In this document: positions 34,377-42,974 of the stretch, piece by piece
Numbering within the stretch: position 1 is the first letter of the stretch
Layout of the letters: each line of letters begins with the position of its first letter
Assembly: GCA_003140175.1 (NCBI GenBank)
Contig: PLJD01000070.1
Span: 26,757-90,756, forward strand
Direction of reading: 5' to 3'
Source: Actinomycetota bacterium
GTDB lineage: Bacteria; Actinomycetota; Acidimicrobiia; IMCC26256; PALSA-555
DNA: 64,000 nucleotides
Notes under the pieces: generated by a model
Told to the model about the DNA's origin: nothing
The model's database searches: none
What the model saw: only the letters and a program-made list of their open reading frames with translations
Translations under genes and position numbers: made by a program

Positions 34377-34393
34377 CCGGCCGAATCGGCCGG
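34377..34393. terminator. Hairpin after secreted protein gene
   Basis: CCGGCCG / CGGCCGG arms with an AAT loop, 12 bp after the stop at 34365 and between convergent genes. Confidence 0.5.
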
Positions 34394-34474
34394 CAGGCGG
34401 TTCACGCCCACGAGCGAGTAACTCATCGGGTGGGCGGGCCCCGACTCGAGGGGCGGGCCCGGTGGAGTTGCGCC

Positions 34475-35050
34475 CTAGGGGCCACCCGTCGGCATGGCTT
34501 GCGCGCACACGATCTGGCGAAGCTCGTCGACCGCCCGGGTCAGCGCGTCGATCTTGTCCTCGAGGGCAGGTGACGGCTCCGTCGGCGGGGAGCTCGTGGC
34601 GGGGCGGCAGGCGAGTGCGTCACGGCAAGCCGTCAACCGGCGGAGCGTGTCGCGTTCCTCGGCGATGTATCGGCCGAGGAGCTCACCGGTGCGAATGTCG
34701 ATCGAGTGGTCTCGGAACATGCCGTCGAAGATGTCGGGGCTGTCCTCGGTGCGAAACTGGAGCAAGCCGAGCGCCTCGAGCTTCTCGAGGTCGGAGCGGT
34801 CGGACCGGGCCATGTCCATCTTCTTCCCGTGGTTCGGGTCTTCGTCCTCGCGCAGCTCAAAACCGAGCTCGTTGATCCGCTTGGCGAAGCTCATCCCGTG
34901 CTCGCCCTCGCGCGCCGCGATGGTCGTCAGGACCGCCCGCACGTCGGGGTCCGTGGTGACCTCGGCCCATGCGGACAGGTACTCGTGGGCGTGCGACTCG
35001 GCGAGCGCCACCGCGTTGAGCAGGCCGAGATACGTCGGCTTGTCCGTCAT
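34475..35050 (-). CDS. Ferritin-like/rubrerythrin-like protein
   Basis: 191 aa from ATG 35050 (GGAAAG 6 nt upstream). A four-helix-bundle pattern with carboxylate/His pairs ESHAHEY (Glu18, Glu23) and AREGEHG (Glu48, Glu50, His51) suggests a di-iron or metal site. The second half (ERDTLRRL, then ALEDKIDALTRAVDELRQIV) is a coiled-coil-like helix and has one Cys near the end. It lacks rubredoxin Cys pairs. Possible roles are iron or peroxide handling; substrate unknown. Divergent from the 35321 gene and convergent with the secreted protein. Confidence 0.72.
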   Translation of the reverse strand: MTDKPTYLGLLNAVALAESHAHEYLSAWAEVTTDPDVRAVLTTIAAREGEHGMSFAKRINELGFELREDEDPNHGKKMDMARSDRSDLEKLEALGLLQFRTEDSPDIFDGMFRDHSIDIRTGELLGRYIAEERDTLRRLTACRDALACRPATSSPPTEPSPALEDKIDALTRAVDELRQIVCAQAMPTGGP

Positions 35051-35320
35051 GTTGATCTTTCCAATCTCGGACCACACTCCGACGATCCGGCCGGTCCCGC
35101 TGCGATCGGCTCACTCTGCCAGGCCGGTTCGATAGCTGCAAGCGTCACCCGTCGAGTGTCCGCCGGTCCCCGCGCCGGGGAGGGCTCGCCCACCGACGCG
35201 CGCCTGGTCGACGACGGGCTCGTCGGCGACGACGGCCGGAGGCGCGGTGGGGCCGTTCGTTGCGGGCGGCGCCATTCCGTGCGACGCTCGGTCGCTGCTC
35301 CTCTCCCGAAAGGCGACTCC

Positions 35321-36685
35321 ATGCGTTTCCGCACCCTGGCTGTGCTCGCCGCCGCCGGCGTCGCGGTGCTCGTCAGCGCGGCGCCCGCCGCAGCCGGCGG
35401 CAGCCCCGGCGGAACGAGCCACGGGCGGCGAATCACCCTGACCGGAGGTCTCGTGGTGGCCTCGGGCGAGACCGTCGACGGGGCGGCGGTATCGGTCGAC
35501 GGGGTGGCCACGATCAACGGCCGGGTGAGCAACGACGTCGTCGTCGGCCGCGGGGACCTCAGCGTGGCCGGCCACGTCACCGGAGACGTCCTGGTCCTCA
35601 ACGGGAACGCGACCATCACGGGTCGGGTCGACGGAGACATCACCGCGATCACGGGGCGGGTGGTCGTCAAGGCGGGAGCCGACGTCCGCGGGGACGTGAC
35701 CTCCGGCAAGGCTCCCGTGGCGGCGCCCGGAAGCGTGCACGGTCACCTGAAGAAGCTGAACCTGAGCAGCCTCTTGACTGGGCTGGTGTTTGGCTTCCTC
35801 CTGTTTCTCTGGGCCGCGGTGACGGTGCCGGTCGCGATCCTGGGGGTGTTGTTCATCCTCTTGCTCCCGCGCGCCGCGGATGCGGTGGTCGCGGCTGGCC
35901 ACCGGCCGGTCGTCTCGATCGTGGTCGGGGTCCTCGTCGGCATCCTGGGTCCGGTCCTCGCGTTAGGGATGGTCGGGACGATTGTCGGCATTCCGGTCGG
36001 AGCGGGGTTGCTCGGCAGCATGGTCGTGTTTGGGTCGCTCGGCTACGCGGTGGGCGCGCTGGCGCTCGGGCGGCGACTGGTTCGGGGCCCGGGGATGGGC
36101 GCGCGCCTCGGCGGCTTCATCGTCGGGTTCGCGATCCTGAGCTTCGCTGCCCTCGTGCCGTTCCTCGGGCTCCTCGTCTGTTTCGTTGTCTCGGTCTACG
36201 GCGTCGGCGCACTCACCATGGCGGGATGGCGCGCCGGGCACGGCGGCCCCACCCGGCGACGAGTGAGCAACGAGTCGCGGGCTGCCGCCACGGGCCCGGA
36301 CCTCGGAGTGGTCACGGCCCGCCCCGCCCCGTCTCGGCCCACCACGACGGCCACTGCCCCGCGCCGGACCGCCCGACCCGCTTCGACACCGGGCGCCGGC
36401 CAACGGCCAGCCGCACGCGCCAGGCGGTCAGCGGGGCCGGCCTCCCGCCAGCAGGTCACGGCCAAAAGAGCCGCGACGAAGCAGGCGGCTCCCCGGGTGG
36501 CGAAGGCCCGATCGCAGCGCCCCGCGACGCGACAACCCGCCGCGTCGACGCGAGCACGCACCGGGAAAAAGCCTGCCACCATGACCGTTCGGCGCCCCGC
36601 GAAGCGAGCCCCGGCCCGCGCGTCGACCACCGCCACGCGCGCAGTACGAAAGCCGGCCGGACGCACGACCGCGACCCAGCGCTAG
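35321..36685 (+). CDS. Exported beta-helix membrane protein with histone-like basic tail
   Basis: 454 aa. Signal peptide 1-26. Residues 38-128 are bactofilin-like hexapeptide-style repeats of a right-handed beta-helix (GVATINGRVSNDVVVGRG, then VTGDVLVLNGNATITGRV). Residues 150-303 carry about five to six membrane segments. Residues 304-454 are a disordered tail made almost only of Ala, Arg, Lys, Pro, Thr and Ser, with VRRPAKRAPARA-type repeats similar in composition to the DNA-binding tails of mycobacterial HU and histone H1. The tail is predicted cytosolic if the helix number is even. AAAGG supports ATG 35321. Function unknown; DNA tethering is inference. Confidence 0.8.
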   Translation: MRFRTLAVLAAAGVAVLVSAAPAAAGGSPGGTSHGRRITLTGGLVVASGETVDGAAVSVDGVATINGRVSNDVVVGRGDLSVAGHVTGDVLVLNGNATITGRVDGDITAITGRVVVKAGADVRGDVTSGKAPVAAPGSVHGHLKKLNLSSLLTGLVFGFLLFLWAAVTVPVAILGVLFILLLPRAADAVVAAGHRPVVSIVVGVLVGILGPVLALGMVGTIVGIPVGAGLLGSMVVFGSLGYAVGALALGRRLVRGPGMGARLGGFIVGFAILSFAALVPFLGLLVCFVVSVYGVGALTMAGWRAGHGGPTRRRVSNESRAAATGPDLGVVTARPAPSRPTTTATAPRRTARPASTPGAGQRPAARARRSAGPASRQQVTAKRAATKQAAPRVAKARSQRPATRQPAASTRARTGKKPATMTVRRPAKRAPARASTTATRAVRKPAGRTTATQR

Positions 36686-36751
36686 TCGCCGAGTCCTCGG
36701 GTCGCGATGCTGGTCGGCGGCTCGCACCGCCGCCGGATCGCCCCGCGCCAG

Positions 36752-37330
36752 CTACGCGGGCTGCCCGCGGCGGACGCCGTTCCGACGGCTGGTGCTGGGC
36801 GCCAGCGCGGCTCGCAGCTCGTCCTTCGACATGGTCGAGCGACCCCGGATCCCGCGCCGTTGAGCCTCGGTGTACAGCTCCTCGAAGGAGGCACCGGCTG
36901 GCGCCGGACGCCGGGGTGCCACCAGGGCGCGTCGGCGGGGCTGAGCCGGCACCAACTCGGGAGTCCGGGCGTCGGGGCGCATCCCCATCCCGGTTCGCTC
37001 CGAGAGCAGGTTGTAGGTCGCCAGAATCGCGGTGGCGATCGCGACGATGAAGATAGTGAAGACGGCGAACATCGCCAAGACCAGCAGCCAGCTCCAGATC
37101 GTCGTGGCGTGGAAGCTACCGAATCCGATCTGGTCCATGACGCCCTCCACCGCGGCGGTCATGCCTTTGGAGAGGAGCCAGGGCAAGAACGCGGCGAGGA
37201 AGAACACCAAGAACAGACCGCCGATGAACGCGGTCATGATCGTGGCGGCGGACACCACGTCGAACTCGCGGACGATCTCGCCCGTCTCGCGCTCGGTTTC
37301 TCGGGTCAGCACATGCGCGCGAGGTCTCAT
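36752..37330 (-). CDS. DUF3566-like membrane protein with C-terminal Rho_N-like domain
   Basis: 192 aa. Two membrane helices at 25-53 and 77-106 with the intervening EGVMDQIGFGSF loop and ATYNLLSERTG after the second helix match the DUF3566 layout. A basic linker (120-145) leads to SFEELYTEAQRRGIRGRSTMSKDELRAAL (148-176), a helix-extended-helix like the N-terminal domain of Rho and of SAP-type proteins, which bind nucleic acids. It is convergent with the basic-tailed protein at 35321 (66-bp gap). TACGCT 7 nt before the ATG marks a leaderless mRNA. Function unknown. Confidence 0.82.
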   Translation of the reverse strand: MRPRAHVLTRETERETGEIVREFDVVSAATIMTAFIGGLFLVFFLAAFLPWLLSKGMTAAVEGVMDQIGFGSFHATTIWSWLLVLAMFAVFTIFIVAIATAILATYNLLSERTGMGMRPDARTPELVPAQPRRRALVAPRRPAPAGASFEELYTEAQRRGIRGRSTMSKDELRAALAPSTSRRNGVRRGQPA

Positions 37331-37337
37331 GGCGCAC

Positions 37338-37343
37338 AGCGTA
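37338..37343 (-). promoter_or_regulatory. -10 box TACGCT of leaderless transcript
   Basis: Minus-strand TACGCT 7 nt before the ATG at 37330. Confidence 0.5.
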
Positions 37344-37541
37344 GGCGGCTTTCGTCCGGTCGCTCACCCACGCAATCGGTCCCCGTGCGACGAATCGGGC
37401 CGCCTGGCGAGAGCGCGGCGTCGTCCGCAGCATCGTGCCCATTCACCGCACGCCGCGTGACGCGTTCGCTACGGCGCCGACTTCCCACCGTCGGATCGAC
37501 TGGCTCGGGATGAAGCCAGGACCGCGAGACCGGCGCGTGGC

Positions 37542-37739
37542 CTAGCTGGCCTTCGCCCACGGCTGGGTCCGCCCGCATTTCGCGCACACCGTCGCGTAGC
37601 GCCGACCCTGGCGTTTGAGCTTCGCGTCGCAGTGGGTGCAGCGGGCGCGGCCCATCCCCCGCTGGAACGATCGGCCCATCGATCCGATCGCGACGAGAAA
37701 GAGGATCAACACGATGGGGATGGCGAGCACCAAGCCCAT
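37542..37739 (-). CDS. Small membrane protein with zinc ribbon
   Basis: 65 aa. One N-terminal helix (2-20, LVLAIPIVLILFLVAIGS) followed by a CTHCDAKLKRQGRRYATVCAKCG zinc ribbon with two CxxC pairs, placing the metal site in the cytosol next to the membrane. A TAGGCT box 7 nt before the ATG indicates a leaderless transcript, supporting that this very short gene is real. Likely a nucleic-acid or protein docking module; no function known. Confidence 0.78.
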   Translation of the reverse strand: MGLVLAIPIVLILFLVAIGSMGRSFQRGMGRARCTHCDAKLKRQGRRYATVCAKCGRTQPWAKAS

Positions 37740-37746
37740 GGCGTCG

Positions 37747-37752
37747 AGCCTA
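37747..37752 (-). promoter_or_regulatory. -10 box TAGGCT of leaderless transcript
   Basis: Minus-strand TAGGCT 7 nt before the ATG at 37739. Confidence 0.5.
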
Positions 37753-37855
37753 CGGCGTCACGGTTGTGGTCCGGCCGGGGTCGGGCCGGGGTGCCACGAC
37801 CGGCGGCGGCGCGAGCCGGCTCGAGGACGCGATCGTCGGCTCCTGGTCGGGGGCG

Positions 37856-38671
37856 CTAGACCGCGCGTCGGTAGCGGGAAACCGCGATCGGGGCGCAGAT
37901 CGCGACGATCCCCACGATCCAAGCCAGCGCGGCGAACACCTGGCTCGCGGCCGCTCCGCCGAGGGTGAGCGCCCGCACCGCGTTGACGATCGCGGAGACG
38001 GGCTGGTGATTGGCGAATACTTGCAGCCAGCCCGGCATCGACGAGATCGGCACGAACGCGGAGGAGGCGAACACGAGGGGGGCGAGGATCGGGAACGACG
38101 CCGCCTGCGCCGTCTCACTGTCGCGGGCCGACAGGCCGACGATCGCGAAGAGCCAGGAGAGCGAGTACGCGAAGCCGAGGACGAGGCCGACGCCGGCGAC
38201 GATCTCCGGGAGGCTGCCGCCGGGCCTCCAGCCCACCGCCAGGCCGACCACACACATCAGGATGACGACGAATACGTTGCGGACGAGATCGGCGAGCGTG
38301 CGGCCGACGAGCACCGCGGAGCGGGCCATCGGCAGCGAACGGAAGCGGTCGACGAGTCCCTTTTGGAGGTCCTCGGCGAGACCGACCCCTGTGGTGAGCG
38401 ACCCGAACACGACCGTCTGCACGAAGATCCCCGGCATGAGGTAATCGACGTAGGACACACCGGTGACGTGGATTGCGCCACCGAACACGTAGCGGAACAT
38501 GAGCACGAAGATGACGGGCTGGATGGTGGCGAAGACCAGCAGCTGGGGGTTCCGCCGGATGTTGAGCAGGTTGCGCCAGGCGATCGTGAGCGCATCCCCC
38601 ACCACATGGGGACGGGCCAGGCGGGTGACCGTGGGGCTGGGCGGCGCGAGGGTGGCTGCGGGTGCGCTCAT
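37856..38671 (-). CDS. ABC-2 type permease, DrrB-like
   Basis: 271 aa with six membrane segments (about 50-70, 78-98, 125-150, 160-180, 190-210, 245-265) and the ABC-2 permease landmark FRYVFGGAIHVTGVSYVDYLMPGIFVQ near the second helix. ATG 38671 overlaps the stop of the ATPase gene by 4 nt, so the two are coupled. With its ATPase it forms an exporter of the daunorubicin-resistance (DrrAB) type that removes hydrophobic compounds; substrate unknown. Confidence 0.93.
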   Translation of the reverse strand: MSAPAATLAPPSPTVTRLARPHVVGDALTIAWRNLLNIRRNPQLLVFATIQPVIFVLMFRYVFGGAIHVTGVSYVDYLMPGIFVQTVVFGSLTTGVGLAEDLQKGLVDRFRSLPMARSAVLVGRTLADLVRNVFVVILMCVVGLAVGWRPGGSLPEIVAGVGLVLGFAYSLSWLFAIVGLSARDSETAQAASFPILAPLVFASSAFVPISSMPGWLQVFANHQPVSAIVNAVRALTLGGAAASQVFAALAWIVGIVAICAPIAVSRYRRAV

Positions 38672-39633
38672 GGGCTGACTTCCTCTCGGTCGGCTTCGGC
38701 GGCGTGCCCGGTGAGCTCCAAGAACACGTCGTCGAGGGTCGGCTCGCGCAGCGCCATCGTGCGAGGCTCGAGGTGCTCGGCGTCGAGGATGCGGACGGTC
38801 TCGAGCATGGCCGGCGCTCCGTCGACGACGTTGACGCGCACCGCCTTGCCGTCGAGGGTGAGCTCCCCGACCCCGCCGAGTTCCGCCGCGGCCCGCCGGG
38901 CATGCTCGTGGTCGTCGAACGCCACCTCGATGACCGTCGCGCCGAGGTGGGCCTTGAGCTCACTCGCGGTCCCTTCGGCGATCACGCGGCCGTGATCGAT
39001 GACGACGATGCGATCGGCGAGCCGGTCGGCTTCCTCGAGGTACTGGGTGGTCAGCAACAACGTGGTGCCCGCGCCGACGAGCTCCTCGATGAACGCCCAC
39101 AGCTCGGTGCGACCCTCGATGTCGAGCCCGGTCGTGGGCTCATCGAGGAACAGCACCGGCGGTTCATGCACCAGCGCCGCGGCCACGTCCAACCGGCGTC
39201 GCATCCCGCCCGAGAACGTGCGGACCAGGCGATCGGAAGCGTCGGCCAGGGCGAAGCGCTCCAGCAGGCTGTCCGCCTGACGCAGGATCCGCGCCGGGGG
39301 CAGGTGGGTGAGGCGCCCGACGAGGCGGAGGTTCTCGCGCGCGGTCAGGTTCTCGTCCAGCGCGGCGTATTGGCCGGCGAGCCCGATCGAGGCGCGCGTG
39401 CGCATCGGCTCCCGGGTCACATCGAGGCCCAGGACCTCCGCGGTTCCCCGATCGGGTTTGAGCAACGTGGTGAGGATCCGCACCGCGGTGGTCTTGCCCG
39501 CGCCGTTGGGGCCGAGCAGGCCGAGCACCGTGCCGGTCGGTACCTCGAAGGAGACGCCGATCAGCGCGTGGACATCCCCCCAGGACTTGTAGAGATCAAC
39601 GGCCCGGATCGCCGGGGGCGGGGTTCCACTCAT
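38668..39633 (-). CDS. ABC transporter ATP-binding protein, DrrA-like
   Basis: 321 aa. Walker A GPNGAGKTT (about 39-47), signature TFSGGMRRRLD, Walker B VLFLDEPTTGLD, and switch His replaced by Gln in LLTTQYLEEADRLADR, as usual in this subfamily. The C-terminal extension (about 225-321) ending REPTLDDVFLELTGH is the DrrA-type regulatory domain. Forms an operon with the permease and is divergent from a MarR regulator that probably controls it. Confidence 0.95.
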   Translation of the reverse strand: MSGTPPPAIRAVDLYKSWGDVHALIGVSFEVPTGTVLGLLGPNGAGKTTAVRILTTLLKPDRGTAEVLGLDVTREPMRTRASIGLAGQYAALDENLTARENLRLVGRLTHLPPARILRQADSLLERFALADASDRLVRTFSGGMRRRLDVAAALVHEPPVLFLDEPTTGLDIEGRTELWAFIEELVGAGTTLLLTTQYLEEADRLADRIVVIDHGRVIAEGTASELKAHLGATVIEVAFDDHEHARRAAAELGGVGELTLDGKAVRVNVVDGAPAMLETVRILDAEHLEPRTMALREPTLDDVFLELTGHAAEADREEVSP

Positions 39634-39656
39634 GGCTCGCCACTCTCGCGCTATCC

Positions 39657-39684
39657 TTTGAGTATGTCAAATATCCGAGTACTC
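39657..39684. promoter_or_regulatory. Candidate MarR operator/divergent promoter
   Basis: AT-rich island in GC-rich DNA between the divergent ABC and MarR genes. Perfect inverted repeat TTTGA-GTATG-TCAAA (39657-39671) followed by the palindrome GAGTACTC (39677-39684); GAGTA recurs at 17-nt spacing. Fits MarR-type sites by position and symmetry; binding is inferred. Confidence 0.55.
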
Positions 39685-39736
39685 CGAGATTTTGCTTGCC
39701 CCAAAGCTCGGATTACTGCAAGGAAGGCGTAACGTC

Positions 39737-40222
39737 GTGGCTGTGACCAGGGTCACGAAGACCGAGTTGGCTCAGGATGTGTGGCAGACCATGCTCGGCT
39801 ACTTCCTCACGCAGCGGGCACATCAGATGCACGCGTCCCAGGAACTGGGCCTCACCCCCGGACACGTCAAGGCGCTGTACGAACTCGACGCCGATGAGAG
39901 CGTGTCGATGGGCGAGTTGGCAGCGGTGCTCGGCTGCGACGCGTCGAGCGCGACCTGGCTCGTCGACCGGCTCGAGGAGCGCGGGCTCGTCGAACGCCGA
40001 CCTCACCCCCACGACCGGCGCGTGAAGACCGTGGTCCTCACGCCCGACGGGGCCAAAACCAAGGCGCGACTTGTCGAGCTCCTCTCCGTACCACCCGACG
40101 ATCTCGTCGCACTGGATCGGGGCGCGCTCGACCGACTGCGCGAAGCGCTGCGGCTGCTTCCACCGCATCCGCCGTTTTGGGCGCCGGCCCCGCGCACACC
40201 CAACAGCCCGACCGCGGCGTAG
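39737..40222 (+). CDS. MarR-family transcriptional regulator
   Basis: 161 aa. GTG at 39737 chosen from AGGAAGG (39721-39727) 9 nt upstream. Winged-helix landmarks: ELGLTPGHVKALYELDADESVSMGELAAVLGCDASSATWLVDRLEERGLVERRPHPHDRRVKTVVLTPDG, with the Asp-Arg-Arg wing. Divergent from the DrrAB genes 104 bp away, the usual layout for a local repressor released by a small hydrophobic ligand. The C-terminal dimerisation helix is short and ends in a Pro-rich tail. Confidence 0.93.
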   Translation: MAVTRVTKTELAQDVWQTMLGYFLTQRAHQMHASQELGLTPGHVKALYELDADESVSMGELAAVLGCDASSATWLVDRLEERGLVERRPHPHDRRVKTVVLTPDGAKTKARLVELLSVPPDDLVALDRGALDRLREALRLLPPHPPFWAPAPRTPNSPTAA

Positions 40223-40244
40223 CGTGCCGGCCCGAGCGGCGAAC

Positions 40245-40265
40245 GCTGAGCCGGCTCGGCTCAGC
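40245..40265. terminator. Hairpin between convergent genes
   Basis: GCTGAGCC / GGCTCAGC arms (8 bp) with a GGCTC loop between the MarR gene and the hydrolase; it overlaps the hydrolase stop codon. Confidence 0.5.
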
Positions 40266-41787
40266 CGATCGCGGATTTCGCCGCGGCCGCCTCGAGGTTC
40301 TTGACGTCTGTCGGACGCAGGAACCCGGCGCGGAGGGTGTGCTGCGCCGCAGCATCGAAGCGGGTCACGAACGCGGCGTGCGTGGGGTAGAGCGACGCCA
40401 GCGTCGCCGCGCTGAACGGAACCGTCGAGCCGAACAGGCTGCACAGCGGCCCCCCACCGTTGCCGTCCCCGCGCAGCGTGGCGATCGGAACGTCGACGAG
40501 CGGGGTGCGGATCCCACCGAGCGCGTTGCCGTGCGGGTCGCGTGCGACCGTCACCGGCGGTCCAGCCTGCGTGTCCAGCCGCGGCGCTCGCGGCGGCGGC
40601 GTGCCGGTCTGCACCCACCGATCGAGGCTGTACACCGCCGCGTTGGCTACGAGGTACCCCGGTCCGTCGTTGATGGGCGTGGAGCAATGCAACGGACCGC
40701 CGGTCACCGCGCCGACGTCGAAGAGTGCGAGCTCGGCCTGGCCGTCGCCGGTGTCCGAGAATCCGCCGCCGGCGGAGTAGAGATCGGCGTGGGCGGTGCC
40801 GGGTACCTCCCAGAGCCGGAAGCGGCTCGAGTCGGGCTGCTGGGCCGGGAGATATCCGATCTCGGGGTTGATGAGGTCGGTCTCGGTCTCGAGCGTGAGC
40901 ACCGGCACCGTGAGGTCGGTCCGGATGATGGTCCCGACGGGTACGGGAACGACGGGGAGCGGCGACTGGGAGAGGGGTGTGCCGTTGCCGCTCCGGCTGT
41001 GGAGCAAGAAACCGTCGAAGACGTGATCCAGGGGTTGCACCGCGTCGACGTAGGTGACGAGACGGAAGGCCGACTGGGACTCGCCGATCGCGAGGACGTG
41101 GTGCACCTTCAGCCGGCCGAGCGGAGCGGTCTTGCCAGTCTGGCGAGCGACGAGGCCGGCCTGGGAGAAGATGTCGTAGGAGTAGCTGTCCCCGGGATGA
41201 TGCAGCGGTGCGTACCGGGCGGGGTCGGAAGCCTTGAGCCCACCGGGCGCGACGCCGCCGACCGCGCCCTGGCCACCCTGGACCCCGACGGATTGGGCGG
41301 AGACACCGATCCAGGCCGCGCCTTCTCGGATGATCTCGTTGTGCGCCGATTGCCAGTCCGGGGCGGTGTCGAAACCTGCGGTGGTGTTCAGCCACTCGAC
41401 GAACACGGTGCCGTTGAACTTCTTGGGGTTGGCGGGCTGGTAGACGAGGATTCGGGTCTCGTACGGCGCGGTGCTCGCCGGCTGCACGCGCCACCGGCCG
41501 TTGGTCGTCAGCGGCGTCGCCGAGGAGAACGCGTGGGCGGTGCCGCTCAGGAAGTACTCCGAGCCGGTGTAGCCGACCTGGCCGAGATCGAAGCTCGTGC
41601 TCACGATCGTGGGATGGCCCATACCGCCGGTCACAGGTCCGGTCACCGTCGGAAGGCTGACGCCGCGCGGCCGAGTCGGCGACGGGGTGGCGGCGGCCGG
41701 ACCACCGATGGCGATGACGAGCGATGCGACCAGCGCCGCGAGCCCTGACACGGCAAGGCTGCGGCTCAGACCCCCGGGTCGCCCCAT
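40261..41787 (-). CDS. Secreted alpha/beta-hydrolase (PF20091-type)
   Basis: 508 aa. Signal peptide 1-34 ending PAAATP. The nucleophile elbow is GESQS (Ser237), with FVEWLNTTAGFDTAPDW, EGAAWIGVSAQSVGVQGG and a late VPGTAHAD that probably supplies the catalytic His. This layout matches the large secreted alpha/beta-hydrolase domain family common in actinobacteria and proteobacteria; substrates are poorly known (esters of terpenoid or steroid type suspected). A TAGCCT box 9 nt before the ATG indicates a leaderless mRNA. Confidence 0.85.
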   Translation of the reverse strand: MGRPGGLSRSLAVSGLAALVASLVIAIGGPAAATPSPTRPRGVSLPTVTGPVTGGMGHPTIVSTSFDLGQVGYTGSEYFLSGTAHAFSSATPLTTNGRWRVQPASTAPYETRILVYQPANPKKFNGTVFVEWLNTTAGFDTAPDWQSAHNEIIREGAAWIGVSAQSVGVQGGQGAVGGVAPGGLKASDPARYAPLHHPGDSYSYDIFSQAGLVARQTGKTAPLGRLKVHHVLAIGESQSAFRLVTYVDAVQPLDHVFDGFLLHSRSGNGTPLSQSPLPVVPVPVGTIIRTDLTVPVLTLETETDLINPEIGYLPAQQPDSSRFRLWEVPGTAHADLYSAGGGFSDTGDGQAELALFDVGAVTGGPLHCSTPINDGPGYLVANAAVYSLDRWVQTGTPPPRAPRLDTQAGPPVTVARDPHGNALGGIRTPLVDVPIATLRGDGNGGGPLCSLFGSTVPFSAATLASLYPTHAAFVTRFDAAAQHTLRAGFLRPTDVKNLEAAAAKSAIG

Positions 41788-41796
41788 CGAGGCGTG

Positions 41797-41802
41797 AGGC
41801 TA
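41797..41802 (-). promoter_or_regulatory. -10 box TAGCCT of leaderless transcript
   Basis: Minus-strand TAGCCT 9 nt before the ATG at 41787. Confidence 0.5.
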
Positions 41803-41864
41803 GTGCCAGCCCGAGTTCGGCATCGGCCAGCGGAGGGCCCACCGCGGCCCGGCGGGACTCCCCG

Positions 41865-42242
41865 TCAGCGGCTGGGGGTCCGGCGTCGGCGGGCCGAGAT
41901 CCGGTCGTAGTTGAGCCGCAGCAGCGCGACGACCGCGTCGGCGTCGGCGTCGTGCTCGATCACGCGGGTGGTCCAGCCCGAGTCGGGGTGGATGTGGTGT
42001 GGACCCGCCCGGGCGTCGGCGACCAGCTGGTCGCGCAGGCGGCGTGGGAACGGGATGTCGGCCTGGTGACCGCCGTGGACATGACCCAACGACCGGCCGT
42101 CGAACAAGAACTCGGTCTCGCCGAAATGACCCGAGTCGGTCGTCACACCCGGCCAGCGTGACACCTCGGCGACGATTCGCTGGCCACGCTCGGCCGACCC
42201 AATGTCCGACCCGGTTCGTTGCGCCACGGGTCCGCCAACCAT
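41865..42242 (-). CDS. Luciferase-domain (DUF5519-like) protein
   Basis: 125 aa. The core WPGVTTDSGHFGETEFLFDGRSLGHVHGGHQADIPFPRRLRDQLVADARAGPHHIHP, followed by DSGWTTRVIEHDADADAVVALLRLNYDRI, is the compact His-rich domain annotated as luciferase-like/DUF5519. Despite the name it has no shown link to light emission; biochemical role unknown. ATG 42242 has no clear ribosome site. Divergent from the UspA gene by 53 bp. Confidence 0.75.
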   Translation of the reverse strand: MVGGPVAQRTGSDIGSAERGQRIVAEVSRWPGVTTDSGHFGETEFLFDGRSLGHVHGGHQADIPFPRRLRDQLVADARAGPHHIHPDSGWTTRVIEHDADADAVVALLRLNYDRISARRRRTPSR

Positions 42243-42282
42243 CCCGACGAACTCGATATTCCTCGGCCGGAGCCGGCTGCGA

Positions 42283-42288
42283 TAGGTT
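42283..42288 (+). promoter_or_regulatory. -10 box TAGGTT of leaderless uspA-like transcript
   Basis: TAGGTT ends 7 nt before the ATG at 42296. Confidence 0.55.
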
Positions 42289-42295
42289 CGACGCC

Positions 42296-42751
42296 ATGTT
42301 CAACTCGATCGTCGTAGGAACGGACGGATCCGACACCGCGGCTCGAGCGGTGGAGTTGGCCGCCGAGCTGGCCGGGACCCAGACGGGCGCGACGCTCCAC
42401 ATCGTGAGCGTCAGCAAGCCCCTCTCGGCGGCCACAGTCGGGATGTCGGGGCTGGCGCCGGCCAGTCCCGCCGTCATCGACGCCGAACTCAAGGACGACG
42501 CGCTCCGAGACCTGCAAGCGCTGCTCGAACGAGCCGCGGTGGGAGCCCGCACCCGGGTTGCTGCAGTGGAGACCTACGCCCGGCTGGGGAACCCGTCCGA
42601 CGTGTTGTGCGAACTCGCCGAGCAAGTGGGTGCCGATCTGATCGTGGTCGGCAATCGAGGCATGCGTGGCGGCCGTCGCTTCCTCGGCAGCGTCCCCAAC
42701 AACGTGTCGCACCACGCGCCGTGCAGCGTCCTGATCGCTCAGACGGCCTGA
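42296..42751 (+). CDS. Universal stress protein (UspA family)
   Basis: 151 aa. N-terminal SIVVGTDGSDTAARAVELAAELA and the ATP-binding C-terminal pattern VVGNRGMRGGRRFLGSVPNNVSHHAPCSVLI (G-2x-G-9x-G-S type) are intact, so it is predicted to bind ATP. Expected role is cytosolic stress survival, with no specific partner visible. The start is leaderless. Confidence 0.95.
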   Translation: MFNSIVVGTDGSDTAARAVELAAELAGTQTGATLHIVSVSKPLSAATVGMSGLAPASPAVIDAELKDDALRDLQALLERAAVGARTRVAAVETYARLGNPSDVLCELAEQVGADLIVVGNRGMRGGRRFLGSVPNNVSHHAPCSVLIAQTA

Positions 42752-42974
42752 CGGCCTCGCGGGGCGATCGCCGCGCGTCGACACGGTCCCGGGCCGCGGC
42801 CGACTCGATCAACGCCGACCGGGTGAACCGCACGCCAACCCTGATGGGTGGCCGCCGGGACCGACGATGCGGTGACCGCCGGTCGGTGATGCTCAGATCG
42901 AGCGTGGAACGAGGACCTCGACCCGGGACCGGTGCTCACTGAGACCAGCGCGACCTTCCCTCACGGCTCGCGGG

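Noticed and set aside
32767-34377. Upstream extension of the CPBP protease frame
   Set aside because: Only 33222-33107 in it is used (head of the DUF4190 protein); the rest is antisense to the secreted protein gene.
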